Shown here: piece after piece, positions 7,546-15,426 of the stretch
How positions within the stretch are numbered: position 1 is the first letter of the stretch
Layout: the number at the start of each line of letters is the position of its first letter
Assembly (NCBI RefSeq): GCF_946151055.1
Contig: NZ_CAMGYZ010000025.1
Location: 1 to 33,943 of the forward strand
DNA: 33,943 nt
Source of the DNA: Bacillus sp. Marseille-Q3570
GTDB lineage: Bacteria > Bacillota > Bacilli > Bacillales > Fictibacillaceae
Reading direction: 5' to 3'
Translations under genes and position numbers: made by a program
Notes under the pieces: model-generated
Told to the model about the DNA's origin: nothing
The model's database searches: none
What the model saw: the letters and a program-made list of their open reading frames with translations, nothing else

Positions 7546-8646
7546 ATGTTAAAGATGGACGTTATGGTAAGTTCAAATGAAATGACAGACCTTTTGAATT
7601 CTTGGTACGTGGAGATTCGGGATCGCAACGTAGAAAAAGCAACGAGATTGAAAGAGGAGATAGACGAGAAAATCAACAATATGGAAGAAAATCAAAATCT
7701 GCTGCTCTATTATTCGTTATTGACATTCCGGTATCAGTTGACGAAATCTGATGATCTCGAAGAACTCGACGCAATGGTTTCCCAATTTGATCAAGATCAG
7801 AATGAGATGGATGATATGATTGATTATTACTACCATTTCTTTAAAGGCATCCATCTGTACAAACAAAAACGATATGAAGAAGCGATATCGTCCTTCCATT
7901 ACGCAGAGAAAAACCTTAATTCCATTCCTGACCCCATAGAAACAGCGGAATTCCACTATAAACTAGCCTCAGTTTACTCACAACATATGAAAATACTTCA
8001 ATCTATCCAGCATACTTACAAAGCATTAGAGATTTTCCAACAAAATGAACATTACCGTTTACGAACAGCAGACTGTAAGAACCTGCTCGGTACCAATCAT
8101 ATCCTTCTTGGGAATTATGAGCAGGCGAATTATCATTTGAATAAGGCATTAGAATACGCTCAACTCGTTCAATGTCAAGAGACGGAATCCATTTCTCTAC
8201 AAAACTTGGGATGGATGTACTCCAGAATGGGAAATCCGAATGAAGCAATCGAGTATCTGACAAAAAGCCTGAAGTGGATGGAGGAGGAGAAGCAGTATCA
8301 CTATCAGATCAAAACCATGTACATAATGGCCAAGCAGTACTTCAACCTCGACGAAATTTCAGATGCCTTGTACTGGGTAGACCGATGCACTGACATATGT
8401 CGACACAATCAGGATTCTGAGTACCTTAGCAAGCTTAAGATCCTCAAGAGTAAACATACAATGGAGCTTTCGGATTACATGAACGTGCTTAAGGATGAAA
8501 TTTCTTTCTTTCTCGACAAAAAATATTGGGGAAATTTAGAGGAATTCAGTCATGATTTGGCGAAATATTATGAAAAAGAGGGAAATATTAGGGATGCCAT
8601 GGAGTATTACAAACTGGTCATCCACGCCAAAAACAAATTAAGCTAG
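7546..8646 (+). CDS. Rap-family response-regulator aspartate phosphatase / TPR regulator
   Basis: A 366-residue Rap protein. The N-terminal helical bundle includes LLNSWYVEIRDRNVEKA and NLLLYYSLLTFRYQL, both typical of Bacillus Rap proteins, and the rest is a run of tetratricopeptide repeats (for example YEEAISSFHYAEKNL, GNYEQANYHLNKALEYA, GNPNEAIEYLTKSLKWM). Rap proteins act in the cytoplasm either as phosphatases of Spo0F~P or as blockers of DNA binding by ComA-type regulators, and are inhibited by a re-imported Phr peptide. Which target this one has cannot be read here. The start could be ATG 7546, directly after AAAGGAGAGG, or ATG 7555. Ten bases separate its stop from the phr gene start. 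Confidence 0.93.
   Translation: MLKMDVMVSSNEMTDLLNSWYVEIRDRNVEKATRLKEEIDEKINNMEENQNLLLYYSLLTFRYQLTKSDDLEELDAMVSQFDQDQNEMDDMIDYYYHFFKGIHLYKQKRYEEAISSFHYAEKNLNSIPDPIETAEFHYKLASVYSQHMKILQSIQHTYKALEIFQQNEHYRLRTADCKNLLGTNHILLGNYEQANYHLNKALEYAQLVQCQETESISLQNLGWMYSRMGNPNEAIEYLTKSLKWMEEEKQYHYQIKTMYIMAKQYFNLDEISDALYWVDRCTDICRHNQDSEYLSKLKILKSKHTMELSDYMNVLKDEISFFLDKKYWGNLEEFSHDLAKYYEKEGNIRDAMEYYKLVIHAKNKLS
8538..8565 (+). promoter_or_regulatory. Candidate sigma-H promoter for phr inside the rap gene
   Basis: AGAGGAATT at 8538-8546 matches the sigma-H -35 consensus RnAGGAwWW fully. After 12 bases, GGCGAAA at 8559-8565 matches the -10 RnnGAAT at all but the last base. It lies about 90 bases upstream of phr, in the 3' end of rap, where several B. 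subtilis phr genes have sigma-H promoters. Assigned by eye only. Confidence 0.5.
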
Positions 8647-8656
8647 GAGGATTTGT

Positions 8657-8854
8657 ATGAAGAAAGTCATTGTCATGTTGTTATTGTCTTTATCGATGGT
8701 CATAACACCAATGTTCTTCAACACGACTCAAGCTCATGATGGAATTATTAAAGATTCACCTCCAAAAGCTGCACATGACGGAATCATCAAAGACTCGATC
8801 ACACTAATCGCTCACGATGGAATCATCAAAGATTCACCAACTTATAACACATAA
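8657..8854 (+). CDS. Phr pheromone precursor with three tandem signal copies
   Basis: A 65-residue exported Phr-type precursor. Residues 1-25 are a signal peptide (MKK, hydrophobic VIVMLLLSLSMVI, then a TTQA cleavage region). The mature part is three 13-residue blocks, each starting with the same nonapeptide AHDGIIKDS (residues 26-34, 39-47 and 52-60); the four residues between copies vary (PPKA, ITLI). At DNA level the three copies repeat every 39 bases and differ only at silent positions. Extracellular proteases would release a short peptide from each copy, which an oligopeptide permease would import to inhibit the adjacent Rap. The exact mature peptide cannot be told. Start ATG 8657 follows TAGGAGGA. 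Confidence 0.92.
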   Translation: MKKVIVMLLLSLSMVITPMFFNTTQAHDGIIKDSPPKAAHDGIIKDSITLIAHDGIIKDSPTYNT

Positions 8855-8891
8855 TAAACGTCATAAAAAATACGATTAAACATGATTCCTG

Positions 8892-8917
8892 AAGTGCCGA
8901 GTCTGGCACTTTTTTCT
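8892..8917 (+). terminator. Intrinsic terminator of the rap-phr operon
   Basis: AAGTGCC (8892-8898) pairs with GGCACTT (8905-8911), with a T run following. It lies 38 bases after the phr stop. Confidence 0.85.
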
Positions 8918-9094
8918 TTTATGACAGCTATGTTAAAGAACTTTGTGGATATTGCAGAATTCAACAATGAAAATGAATAGAGCTTTATGACGTATTTCCA
9001 TTTTTAGGTCTAACTGCGTGTTTATCGGTATAGATATCCACTGGAATGAGAATGAGTGGTAAAATAAGAGTACCCAACCGTTTAAGGAGGAATG

Positions 9095-9244
9095 ATGGAT
9101 AAGGAAAAAGAATTGATCAAAGAAATCAGGGGATTGATCAAAAAGTTTCAAAATGATCTTCCAGAAGAGAAACGATTGGAAGTATTTCATCAAATCATCT
9201 ACTTGACGGGTCTGCTGACACGAAAGAATCGGCATAATATATAA
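9095..9244 (+). CDS. Small charged helical protein, 49 residues
   Basis: A short gene with an AAGGAGG ribosome site at 9084-9090 and two successive ATG codons (9092, 9095); the second has the better spacing. The product starts MDKEKELIKEIRGLIKKF and ends LTGLLTRKNRHNI, and is predicted to be largely amphipathic helix with no cysteines and no signal peptide. It has its own terminator immediately after the stop. It is probably a real small protein because ribosome site, start and terminator are all well placed. No family recognised. Confidence 0.65.
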   Translation: MDKEKELIKEIRGLIKKFQNDLPEEKRLEVFHQIIYLTGLLTRKNRHNI

Positions 9245-9287
9245 CAGGCGCAAACCTATTGAAAAGGTTTACGCCTGTTTTTTACAT
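9243..9287. terminator. Bidirectional intrinsic terminator
   Basis: ACAGGCG-AAACC pairs with GGTTT-CGCCTGT, with a T run on the plus side and an A run mirrored before it. It lies between the small plus-strand gene and the 3' end of nagZ on the minus strand, so it can serve both. Confidence 0.85.
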
Positions 9288-9293
9288 TCAAAT

Positions 9294-11066
9294 TCAATAA
9301 GATAATCCGTGTCCGTAATCGTATAGGTCAGGGATCGTGACAGGGAGTTTTCCAGTCGGATTCACTTCTCCGGTGATGACTTTAGCGAGTGCTTTGACCG
9401 AAATGTCACGGTATCCGTATGTCAGAACATTAGCATCGACATCAGGGAAGGCCATGATGTCATATGGATTCCGCATTGAAGCGATAACAACTTCCTTGCC
9501 GGTTTCCATCAACTCGTGAACCAGTTGCTGTTGGGCGTCGTTCAAATTTGCGCTGTATGCAGTGACAATAACCGTATCTGCATCTGCTGCCTGATCGACT
9601 GCGTTCGAAATTTGAGCGGTGGTCGGACTAGTATTGGTTGCATACGCTTCAGCAGAATAGCCGTTCCCCGTCAACTCATCCGCCAGCAATCCGGGATTTC
9701 CGATTGATGGCCCAGTGACGAAGACTTCACGTTCAGAATCAAGTGGCAGCACATCGTCGTTTTTAACAAGTGTAACGCTCTCTTCCGTCATTTGATCAGC
9801 AAGTGCAAGGTTCTCTTCTAAGCCGATGTCTTCAATCGCGTCCACAGGTACGTTCGGTTCATGGAATAGACCGCGCTTGAACTTCAGCTCTAGAATACGG
9901 AAGACAGACTGGTTCAATCGTTTTTTTGAAATTTCACCGCTGTTGACGGCATCTAATACTGCATTGTAAGCAAGGGGAACATCCGGTGGGTTCAGTAAAA
10001 TATCTGCACCAGCTTTGAAAGCCTCAACCGGCACACGGTCAGGAGGGACGACATTGGCACCAGACATCCCAAGGCTGTCGGTGATGATGACCCCGTCAAA
10101 GCCCATTTCCTCACGCAACAAACCGGTTAAGATCGGCTTGGAGAGGGTGGCAGGGAGACCTGAATCATCCAAAGCAGGAACCACAATATGCGCAGGCATG
10201 ATCGCATCGATTCCAGCATCAATCGCAGCTTTGAATGGTTTTAAGTCCACCTCATGTAACGTCTCAAGATCATGATTGATGATTGGAAGACCGTAGTGGG
10301 AATCGACATTTGTATCGCCATGTCCCGGAAAATGTTTCGCGGTCGCCATGACGTCTTCGTTTTGATAACCGGTCACTTGAGCGGCGCCCATCGCTGCTAC
10401 AAGATCAGGGTTCTCAGAGAAAGAACGGACCCCGATGACAGGGTTCTCCGGATTCATGTTCACATCCAAGACAGGTGCAAGGTCCATATTGATGCCGAGG
10501 CTTTTCAGTTCCATCCCCATGATCTCAGAAGATTGGCGAGCATAGTCGGTGGATCTCGTCGCGCCAAGGGCCATGTTCCCTGGAAAGACTGTTGCAGGCT
10601 CTGTCACGCGTGCTACGACGCCACCTTCCTGATCCGTCGCAATCATCAATGGAATCGGCAACCGTTGATCCATCGCGATATCCTGTAAACCGTTCGACAG
10701 GGCATTCACTTGTTCGAAATCGATCGGCGTACCGATGTTGCCGGTCCAGTTGAAGTAGATTACACCTCCGATATGATACTTTTCAATCGCTTCTTTAAAA
10801 TTCTTCGCACCTCGGTTCTGCCGGAGATTCGTGTCTTCATAATTCGGGTCGGTCGGCGTCTGGCCATAGACATGGATAATGAACAATTGCCCGACTTTTT
10901 CCTCAAGTGTCATGTGCTGGATCTTGTTCTGGATCCATCCTCTCCGTGCTTCTTCATCATCCCAGCCGGGCTTGGTCGGGTCATCCCAGGAAGCCTTTGT
11001 CATCCCAGGGACTAAGAGAAAGAACGAAATGATCAGGGTCAATGTGGTTGTGCAGAACTTTTTCAA
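9294..11066 (-). CDS. nagZ: Exported beta-N-acetylglucosaminidase, glycoside hydrolase family 3
   Basis: A 590-residue NagZ that removes N-acetylglucosamine from muropeptides or cell-wall fragments. A signal peptide (residues 1-25, hydrophobic TTTLTLIISFFLLVPG) precedes the family 3 barrel. The bacterial NagZ loop KHFPGHGDTNVDSH is present, giving the Asp255/His257 dyad used as acid/base, and the nucleophile is Asp330 in VIITDSLGMSG. The C-terminal third is the GH3_C alpha/beta sandwich, as in the two-domain Gram-positive NagZ. Its ATG overlaps the stop of the upstream EEP-family gene by four bases, so the two are translationally coupled. Regulation is expected from the cre and palindrome ahead of that gene. 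Confidence 0.95.
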   Translation of the reverse strand: MKKFCTTTLTLIISFFLLVPGMTKASWDDPTKPGWDDEEARRGWIQNKIQHMTLEEKVGQLFIIHVYGQTPTDPNYEDTNLRQNRGAKNFKEAIEKYHIGGVIYFNWTGNIGTPIDFEQVNALSNGLQDIAMDQRLPIPLMIATDQEGGVVARVTEPATVFPGNMALGATRSTDYARQSSEIMGMELKSLGINMDLAPVLDVNMNPENPVIGVRSFSENPDLVAAMGAAQVTGYQNEDVMATAKHFPGHGDTNVDSHYGLPIINHDLETLHEVDLKPFKAAIDAGIDAIMPAHIVVPALDDSGLPATLSKPILTGLLREEMGFDGVIITDSLGMSGANVVPPDRVPVEAFKAGADILLNPPDVPLAYNAVLDAVNSGEISKKRLNQSVFRILELKFKRGLFHEPNVPVDAIEDIGLEENLALADQMTEESVTLVKNDDVLPLDSEREVFVTGPSIGNPGLLADELTGNGYSAEAYATNTSPTTAQISNAVDQAADADTVIVTAYSANLNDAQQQLVHELMETGKEVVIASMRNPYDIMAFPDVDANVLTYGYRDISVKALAKVITGEVNPTGKLPVTIPDLYDYGHGLSY

Positions 11067-11968
11067 GATTCGTCATCTCCTTTCAAAATAGGTCCATTAA
11101 AGCCTCGTGTTAATGTGATATCAGCAATGACAGGCAAATGGTCTGAAGCTAGTGTTGATAAAACTTCACTATGCTGGACAGTGACGTTATCAGACGTATA
11201 AATGTAATCGATCCGCTTTGTTGGTGAGAGGGCAGAGTATGTATATCCTGGTGATTCATCTCCTGCAACAGCCCATGCGTCTATGAACGTATCGAATAAC
11301 GGTGAGAGTTCTGGCGCATCCGGTGTGGCGTTCATATCGCCGACAAGGATCTTATCTCCAGCTTGTTCTTCGAAAATGTTCAACATATCATCCACCTGCA
11401 TCGTTCTGATCGTTGGATCGCCTCGGTAGTCCAGATGGGTGACATAGAATGGCACAAGAGCGCCTTTTACATTGATGATCGCTTCAGCAAAGCCTGGCGA
11501 AAGCTTCGGTTCCGGCTCAGCATCTTGTGTTGAAAGTCTTGTAATCTCTTGATTGGTGGCTTGGACAATTGGATATTTACTGAGTACAGCTACGCCAAAT
11601 TGTCTTCTAGGGGCATCTTCTGAAACGGGGTCAAAATCATAGATCGGGGCGAAAAAGTAATGCATGTCCAGCTGCTCCGCAAGATCTTCGATGATGTTGT
11701 CATTGTTGCTCCGGGCTCCCCAATGGACATCAACCTCCTGCAAACCGATGATTTCAGCACCGGACTCCTCAATGACACTGGCGATCCGGTCGGTGTCATA
11801 AATACCGTCCGAACCGGCACCTGCATGGATATTGTAGGTCATGACGCGGACATCCACTTCTGTACCGTCGGAAGCATCTTCGGCGAATGCCATTCCGGGC
11901 CCGCCGACCAACCAAAACATAATCGTTCCTAACACAGCAATACGTACCAACGACTTGAACACATTCAA
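11063..11968 (-). CDS. Exported endonuclease/exonuclease/phosphatase (EEP) family protein
   Basis: A 301-residue exported EEP-fold hydrolase. An N-terminal signal peptide (to about GGPGMAFA) is followed by the fold's landmarks in order: MTYNIHAG (metal-binding Asn), IIGLQEVD (metal-binding Glu), a central TYVTHLDYRG-like segment read as YVTHLDYRGD, VGDMNATPD (catalytic Asp/Asn) and SDHLPVIADI (terminal Asp-His pair). The family includes sphingomyelinases, nucleases and inositol phosphatases; the substrate here is unknown. The start is a TTG at 11966-11968, five bases after GGGAGAGG. It is the first gene of an operon with nagZ, hinting at cell-wall or envelope turnover. Confidence 0.88.
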   Translation of the reverse strand: MNVFKSLVRIAVLGTIMFWLVGGPGMAFAEDASDGTEVDVRVMTYNIHAGAGSDGIYDTDRIASVIEESGAEIIGLQEVDVHWGARSNNDNIIEDLAEQLDMHYFFAPIYDFDPVSEDAPRRQFGVAVLSKYPIVQATNQEITRLSTQDAEPEPKLSPGFAEAIINVKGALVPFYVTHLDYRGDPTIRTMQVDDMLNIFEEQAGDKILVGDMNATPDAPELSPLFDTFIDAWAVAGDESPGYTYSALSPTKRIDYIYTSDNVTVQHSEVLSTLASDHLPVIADITLTRGFNGPILKGDDES

Positions 11969-11988
11969 ATTTGTCCTCTCCCTTGCTA

Positions 11989-12002
11989 TGTAATCGCTTA
12001 CA
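11989..12002 (-). promoter_or_regulatory. cre box (CcpA site)
   Basis: On the minus strand TGTAAGCGATTACA matches the catabolite-responsive element consensus TGWAANCGNTNWCA at every defined position. It lies 21 bases upstream of the EEP-gene TTG start, so CcpA bound here would most likely repress the EEP-nagZ operon when preferred sugars are present. Confidence 0.8.
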
Positions 12003-12024
12003 TGGAAAAGTCTAGCAACAACTG

Positions 12025-12040
12025 GTATAGATGTCTATAC
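12025..12040. promoter_or_regulatory. Candidate GntR/HutC-type operator (NagR-like)
   Basis: GTATAGATGTCTATAC has perfect 7-base arms around TG. Together with the preceding ACTG it resembles the dre sites bound by NagR/DasR-type GntR regulators that sense GlcNAc or glucosamine phosphates. It lies 23 bases upstream of the cre box. The regulator is not in this window, so the assignment rests on sequence likeness and on nagZ downstream. Confidence 0.5.
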
Positions 12041-12271
12041 GACGATGCTCCTTAATATCCAAATATAATATGTTGGACCATGGGACTCAGGGATGAATTA
12101 AGAGGGAAGGAGGGGTGGTGATAGATTTTCACCGGGTGGAAAATGAATTCAGTTCAGTGAGTATAATAAACCAGACCTTTCGTATTGTGTAAATTAATAC
12201 CGATTTAAAAAGGAAATATATGTTAAGGTTAGAGTGTAAAAGAAAGTGAGTATTTAAAAAGGGAGGCTGAG

Positions 12272-12827
12272 GGGAAGATAGCTGTATTTCTAGACCGTGA
12301 TGGGACTATTGGCGGTACAGGAGGTGGAATACATCACTTTGAATTCTCTATGTATGATTTTTCGCCAAAATCAATAATGTTTCTTAATGAACTAGGAGTT
12401 AAAGTTTTTCTTTTTACAAATCAAACTAGAGTAGGTAGAGGATTTTTTACAGAAGATGAATTACTTGAAGGTTTTGAGATGATGAGAGAGCAATTGGCAG
12501 TACACTCTGCTTATTTAGATGATATTTTCTACTGTCCACATAAACCTGATGAAGGATGTAAGTGCCAAAAGCCCAATGTCGGTCTTATATTAGAAGCCCA
12601 AGAAAAATATAAACTTAAGCTTGATGACTGTTATGTTGTAGGTGATACAGGCAGTTCAGATGTGGTGGCTGCAAGTAATGCGGGGAAAAAAAGTATTAGT
12701 TAGAACAGGATGGGGAGAAGATTCACTTACAACGTATCGTAATAAGTGGAAAAATATCAAGCCGGATTATGTAGCAGAAAATTTAGTAGATGCTGTTAAA
12801 TGGATCGCTGATGATATTGAACTCTAG
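12272..12827 (+). pseudogene. Zinc-type HAD phosphatase (HisB-N/GmhB-like), damaged
   Basis: Encodes a histidinol-phosphatase/GmhB-type HAD: FLDRDGTIGG (nucleophile motif), FLFTNQTRVGRG, and the zinc loop CPHKPDEGCKCQKP, then VVGDTGSSDVVAASNAG. Two lesions are seen. The codon placed five bases after GGGAGG (12261-12266) is GGG at 12272 instead of ATG or GTG, and no other start precedes DRDGT. An A run of seven at 12685-12691 shifts the frame; with six A the protein goes on KVLVRTGWGEDS to a stop at 12825-12827. It could be a sequencing artefact at the A run, but the missing start is separate. The gene is A+T-rich and lies 49 bases ahead of the serine hydrolase gene. Confidence 0.75.
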
Positions 12828-12876
12828 CTTTACTTTATTAAGTGATGATTAATAGAGGTTTTTTAGGGGGATTAAG

Positions 12877-13638
12877 ATGCAAAAGGTAATTGATAGATTA
12901 GATGAAATAGATTCTAGTGATGTAGGGATGATTATTTATTCGACAGATAAGAGAGAAAAGATATCTGTTTACAATAGTGATATAACTGTACCACTAGCTT
13001 CAGCAGCAAAAGTAGCAGTTGGTTTTTGTATTGCTTATTGGGTAGAAGAGAAATTGTGTAATTGGGATGACATTGTTTGTGACGTAAGTTTTGATCCTCA
13101 CGAAGATAGCCTTATCGTATATCCACACATTCAACATAGGGATAGCCTTCAATTGCGAGAGGCAGTAGAAGTTATGATCGCTTGCCATGATAGTCTTGTA
13201 GCGAATAGTATAGTGCAGATGTATGGCGGTTGGGATAAAGTAAGCCAATCAATAAACTCATATTTTCCTAATATAAATGTCAAACAAGACCCTCTTGATT
13301 TGGATAATAAAGGGAGCATAAATCAAATATTTGAATTAATGCTTTTGATTTACCAGAGATATAAAAATAACCCTGAGTTATTGAGTCCGATTATGAATGG
13401 ATTAGTTAGGCAAAGAGGTGAGATTGAAGGGATACCTAATCATTTATTAAATCACATGACTGGTGGATTAGAAAATGCAATTGTAAATATTGGAATCCTT
13501 GGATATTTAAATCAAAATCCTCTTATATATGTATTAGGTGCAAACAATTTGCCAAATCGATATAATAGCCAAGTTGCCGACGAAATCATTATTGATACTA
13601 TTAAATCACTCTATAAAAATACTTACATAAATAATTAA
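12877..13638 (+). CDS. Leaderless class A beta-lactamase-like serine hydrolase
   Basis: A 253-residue protein with the class A/PBP-like layout. The nucleophile motif is SAAK (Ser42, Lys45) in VPLASAAKVAVGF. The position of the SDN motif is taken by HDS (104-106) in CHDSLVANSIV, and that of KTG by MTGG (194-197) in LNHMTGGLENAI. It has no signal peptide or lipobox, so it should stay in the cytoplasm, where beta-lactams and peptidoglycan are not met. With SDN and KTG altered, classical lactamase action is doubtful; an esterase, peptidase or amidase role is possible. Start ATG 12877 follows TAGGGGG. The gene is A+T-rich like the HAD gene before it. Confidence 0.78.
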   Translation: MQKVIDRLDEIDSSDVGMIIYSTDKREKISVYNSDITVPLASAAKVAVGFCIAYWVEEKLCNWDDIVCDVSFDPHEDSLIVYPHIQHRDSLQLREAVEVMIACHDSLVANSIVQMYGGWDKVSQSINSYFPNINVKQDPLDLDNKGSINQIFELMLLIYQRYKNNPELLSPIMNGLVRQRGEIEGIPNHLLNHMTGGLENAIVNIGILGYLNQNPLIYVLGANNLPNRYNSQVADEIIIDTIKSLYKNTYINN

Positions 13639-13794
13639 AGTTAGAAAATAATAAATAACTTTAAAATAATGTAAAGAGGAACTGCCTATTTGAATTAACA
13701 ATCATTAACCAACACTTTATAAAACAAGAATAGTGGCTTCATAGTTTTGGTCTATCCTTTTTATTGGATTTACATATAGAAAGGATGGAATCAT

Positions 13795-14688
13795 ATGAAA
13801 AAAGTATTGAGAAATGGCGTGGTGGCTGCTGCACTTTTAGGAATGGGAATGACGTTAGCATCACCGGCAACAGCTGCTGATCAAAGTACTGAAAAACCAG
13901 GATTGAACCCGAATCAGATCTTGAATGTCGCACATCGGGGTGCTTCAGGTCATGCACCTGAACATACGCTTCCGTCTTATGAGTTAGGGGAAAAGATGAA
14001 GGGTGATTACGTAGAGGTCGATCTTCAGATGACAAAAGATGGTGAGCTGATTGCGATGCACGATGAAACGCTCGATCGCACCACCAATGGTACGGGTCTG
14101 GTGAAGGATCATACGCTTGAAGAAATCAAACAACTCGATGCCGGTTCATGGTTCAATGAAAAGTATCCTGAAATGGCGAAGGAAGAATATGCAGGGGTGC
14201 AAGTTCCAACACTTGTTGAAGTGATCGAGAAATTTGGGAAAAGTGCAAATTACTACATCGAGACAAAATCCCCGGAAGTCTATCCGGGCATGGAAGAAAA
14301 ACTCCTTGAAACGCTAGAGGAACATGGTTTGACAGGACCGAACAATCCTTCCAGCCAGGTGATCATCCAGTCTTTCAGCCCTGAAAGCTTGAAGAAAGTC
14401 CATGATCTGAATCCCAATCTTCCGCTTGTCCAGCTGCTCTGGTATACAAGCCCAGCGACGATTACGGACGCGGAACTCGACCAATACAAACAATACGCTG
14501 TCGGCGTGGGAATGAACCACGATCAGATTGATGAATCCTATGTACAAAAGGTGAGGGGACACGACCTCCTGATTCATCCGTATACGGTAAATGAAAAAGA
14601 AGACATGGAAAAACTCCTTGACTGGGGTGTGACCGGGATGTTTACGAATTATCCGGACCGTCTTCACGAAGTATTGGAAAGCAGATGA
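13795..14688 (+). CDS. glpQ: Secreted glycerophosphodiester phosphodiesterase
   Basis: A 297-residue GDPD-family TIM-barrel enzyme that splits glycerophosphodiesters to glycerol 3-phosphate and an alcohol; B. subtilis GlpQ of similar size also trims poly(glycerol phosphate) wall teichoic acid. A signal peptide ends near ASPATAA (residue 28). Catalytic and metal-binding signatures are [14 protein letters not shown] (His-Arg pair and Glu), [19 protein letters not shown] (Glu-Asp and second His), and YIETKSPE. The barrel ends with VGMNHD and [14 protein letters not shown]. Start ATG 13795 follows AGAAAGGATGG. It is monocistronic and is followed by the 52-bp repeat array. No glpT gene is adjacent. 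Confidence 0.92.
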   Translation: MKKVLRNGVVAAALLGMGMTLASPATAADQSTEKPGLNPNQILNVAHRGASGHAPEHTLPSYELGEKMKGDYVEVDLQMTKDGELIAMHDETLDRTTNGTGLVKDHTLEEIKQLDAGSWFNEKYPEMAKEEYAGVQVPTLVEVIEKFGKSANYYIETKSPEVYPGMEEKLLETLEEHGLTGPNNPSSQVIIQSFSPESLKKVHDLNPNLPLVQLLWYTSPATITDAELDQYKQYAVGVGMNHDQIDESYVQKVRGHDLLIHPYTVNEKEDMEKLLDWGVTGMFTNYPDRLHEVLESR

Positions 14689-14760
14689 CGAATGTAAGGG
14701 AATCTGTCCCAGAAGTAAGGAGCAAGTTCTCAAGAATCCTTGCTGAAACAGTCTCAGTAT

Positions 14761-14774
14761 GACTTTTAACGGAC
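14761..14774 (+). repeat. Left arm of a GGACACC-type element
   Basis: GACTTTTAACGGAC directly abuts the first 52-bp unit and matches the opening of the GGACACC set at 25371 (GACTTTTAGCGGAC). Its counterpart, the inverted arm, lies beyond the array at 15318-15342. Confidence 0.45.
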
Positions 14775-15270
14775 ATGCTCATGAACGCTTCATGAAGTGA
14801 TGAAAATGGGAAAGGGCGGATTAGGTATACTCATGAACACTCCATGAAGTGATGAAAATGGGAAAGAGCGGATTAGGTATGCTCATGAACGCTTCATGAA
14901 GTGATGAAAATGGGAAAGGGCGGATTAGGTATGCTCATGAACGCTTCTTGAAGTGATGAAAATGAGAAAGGGCGGATTAGATATGCTCATGAACGCTTCT
15001 TGAAGTGATGAAAATGAGAAAGGGCGGATTAGATATGCTCATGAACGCTTCTTGCAGTGATGAAAATGGGAAAGAGCAGATTAGATATGCTCATGAACGC
15101 ACCATGAAGTGATGAAAATGGGAAAGAGCGGATTAGGTATGCTCATGAACGCTCCATGAAGTGATCAAAATGGGAAAGAACGGATTAGGTATGCTCATGA
15201 ACGCTCCATGAAGTGATGAAAATGGGAAAGGGCAGATTAGGTATGCTCATGAACGCCATCAAAATGAGAT
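14775..15270 (+). repeat. Nine exact 52-bp tandem repeats plus a partial tenth
   Basis: Units start at 14775, 14827, 14879, 14931, 14983, 15035, 15087, 15139 and 15191, and a truncated tenth at 15243; the period is 52 with no insertion or deletion. Each unit opens with ATGCTCATGAACGC, has CTTCATGAAG or a variant (a 10-bp palindrome), then GTGATGAAAATGGGAAAG and GGCGGATTAG. Units differ by scattered substitutions, some shared by neighbours. Since 52 is not a multiple of three, the array is non-coding. It has no unique spacers, so it is not a CRISPR array. Confidence 0.92.
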
Positions 15271-15317
15271 ACAGCACACAGAGACCTTATTTCGCAAAAA
15301 CCTTCGTAAAACATCTT

Positions 15318-15342
15318 AAATAACGTCCCTGGTGTCCGCTAA
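15318..15342 (-). repeat. Inverted GGACACC-type unit
   Basis: AAATAACGTCCCTGGTGTCC followed by GCTAA is the inverted form of the units at 25377 and 29818. It sits between the tandem array and the metE terminator, facing the left arm at 14761. Confidence 0.6.
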
Positions 15343-15366
15343 GACTCACGAAAACCATTGGAACTC

Positions 15367-15421
15367 AAAAAAAGCTGACCCAAACATCGAGAAAAATGGA
15401 TGTTTCGGGTCAGCCCTCTTT
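15367..15421. terminator. Terminator of metE
   Basis: GCTGACCCAAACATC (15374-15388) pairs with GATGTTT-C-GGGTCAGC (15399-15414). On the minus strand it is followed by seven T (A run 15367-15373), so it ends metE; the plus strand also has a CTCTTTTT tail. Confidence 0.88.
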
Positions 15422-15426
15422 TTGCT

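Noticed and set aside
9337-11091. Several plus-strand frames opposite nagZ
   Set aside because: They lack ribosome sites and lie wholly over a well-supported minus-strand gene with family motifs.
14775-15270. CRISPR array
   Set aside because: The whole 52-bp unit repeats without unique spacers, and no cas genes are near.
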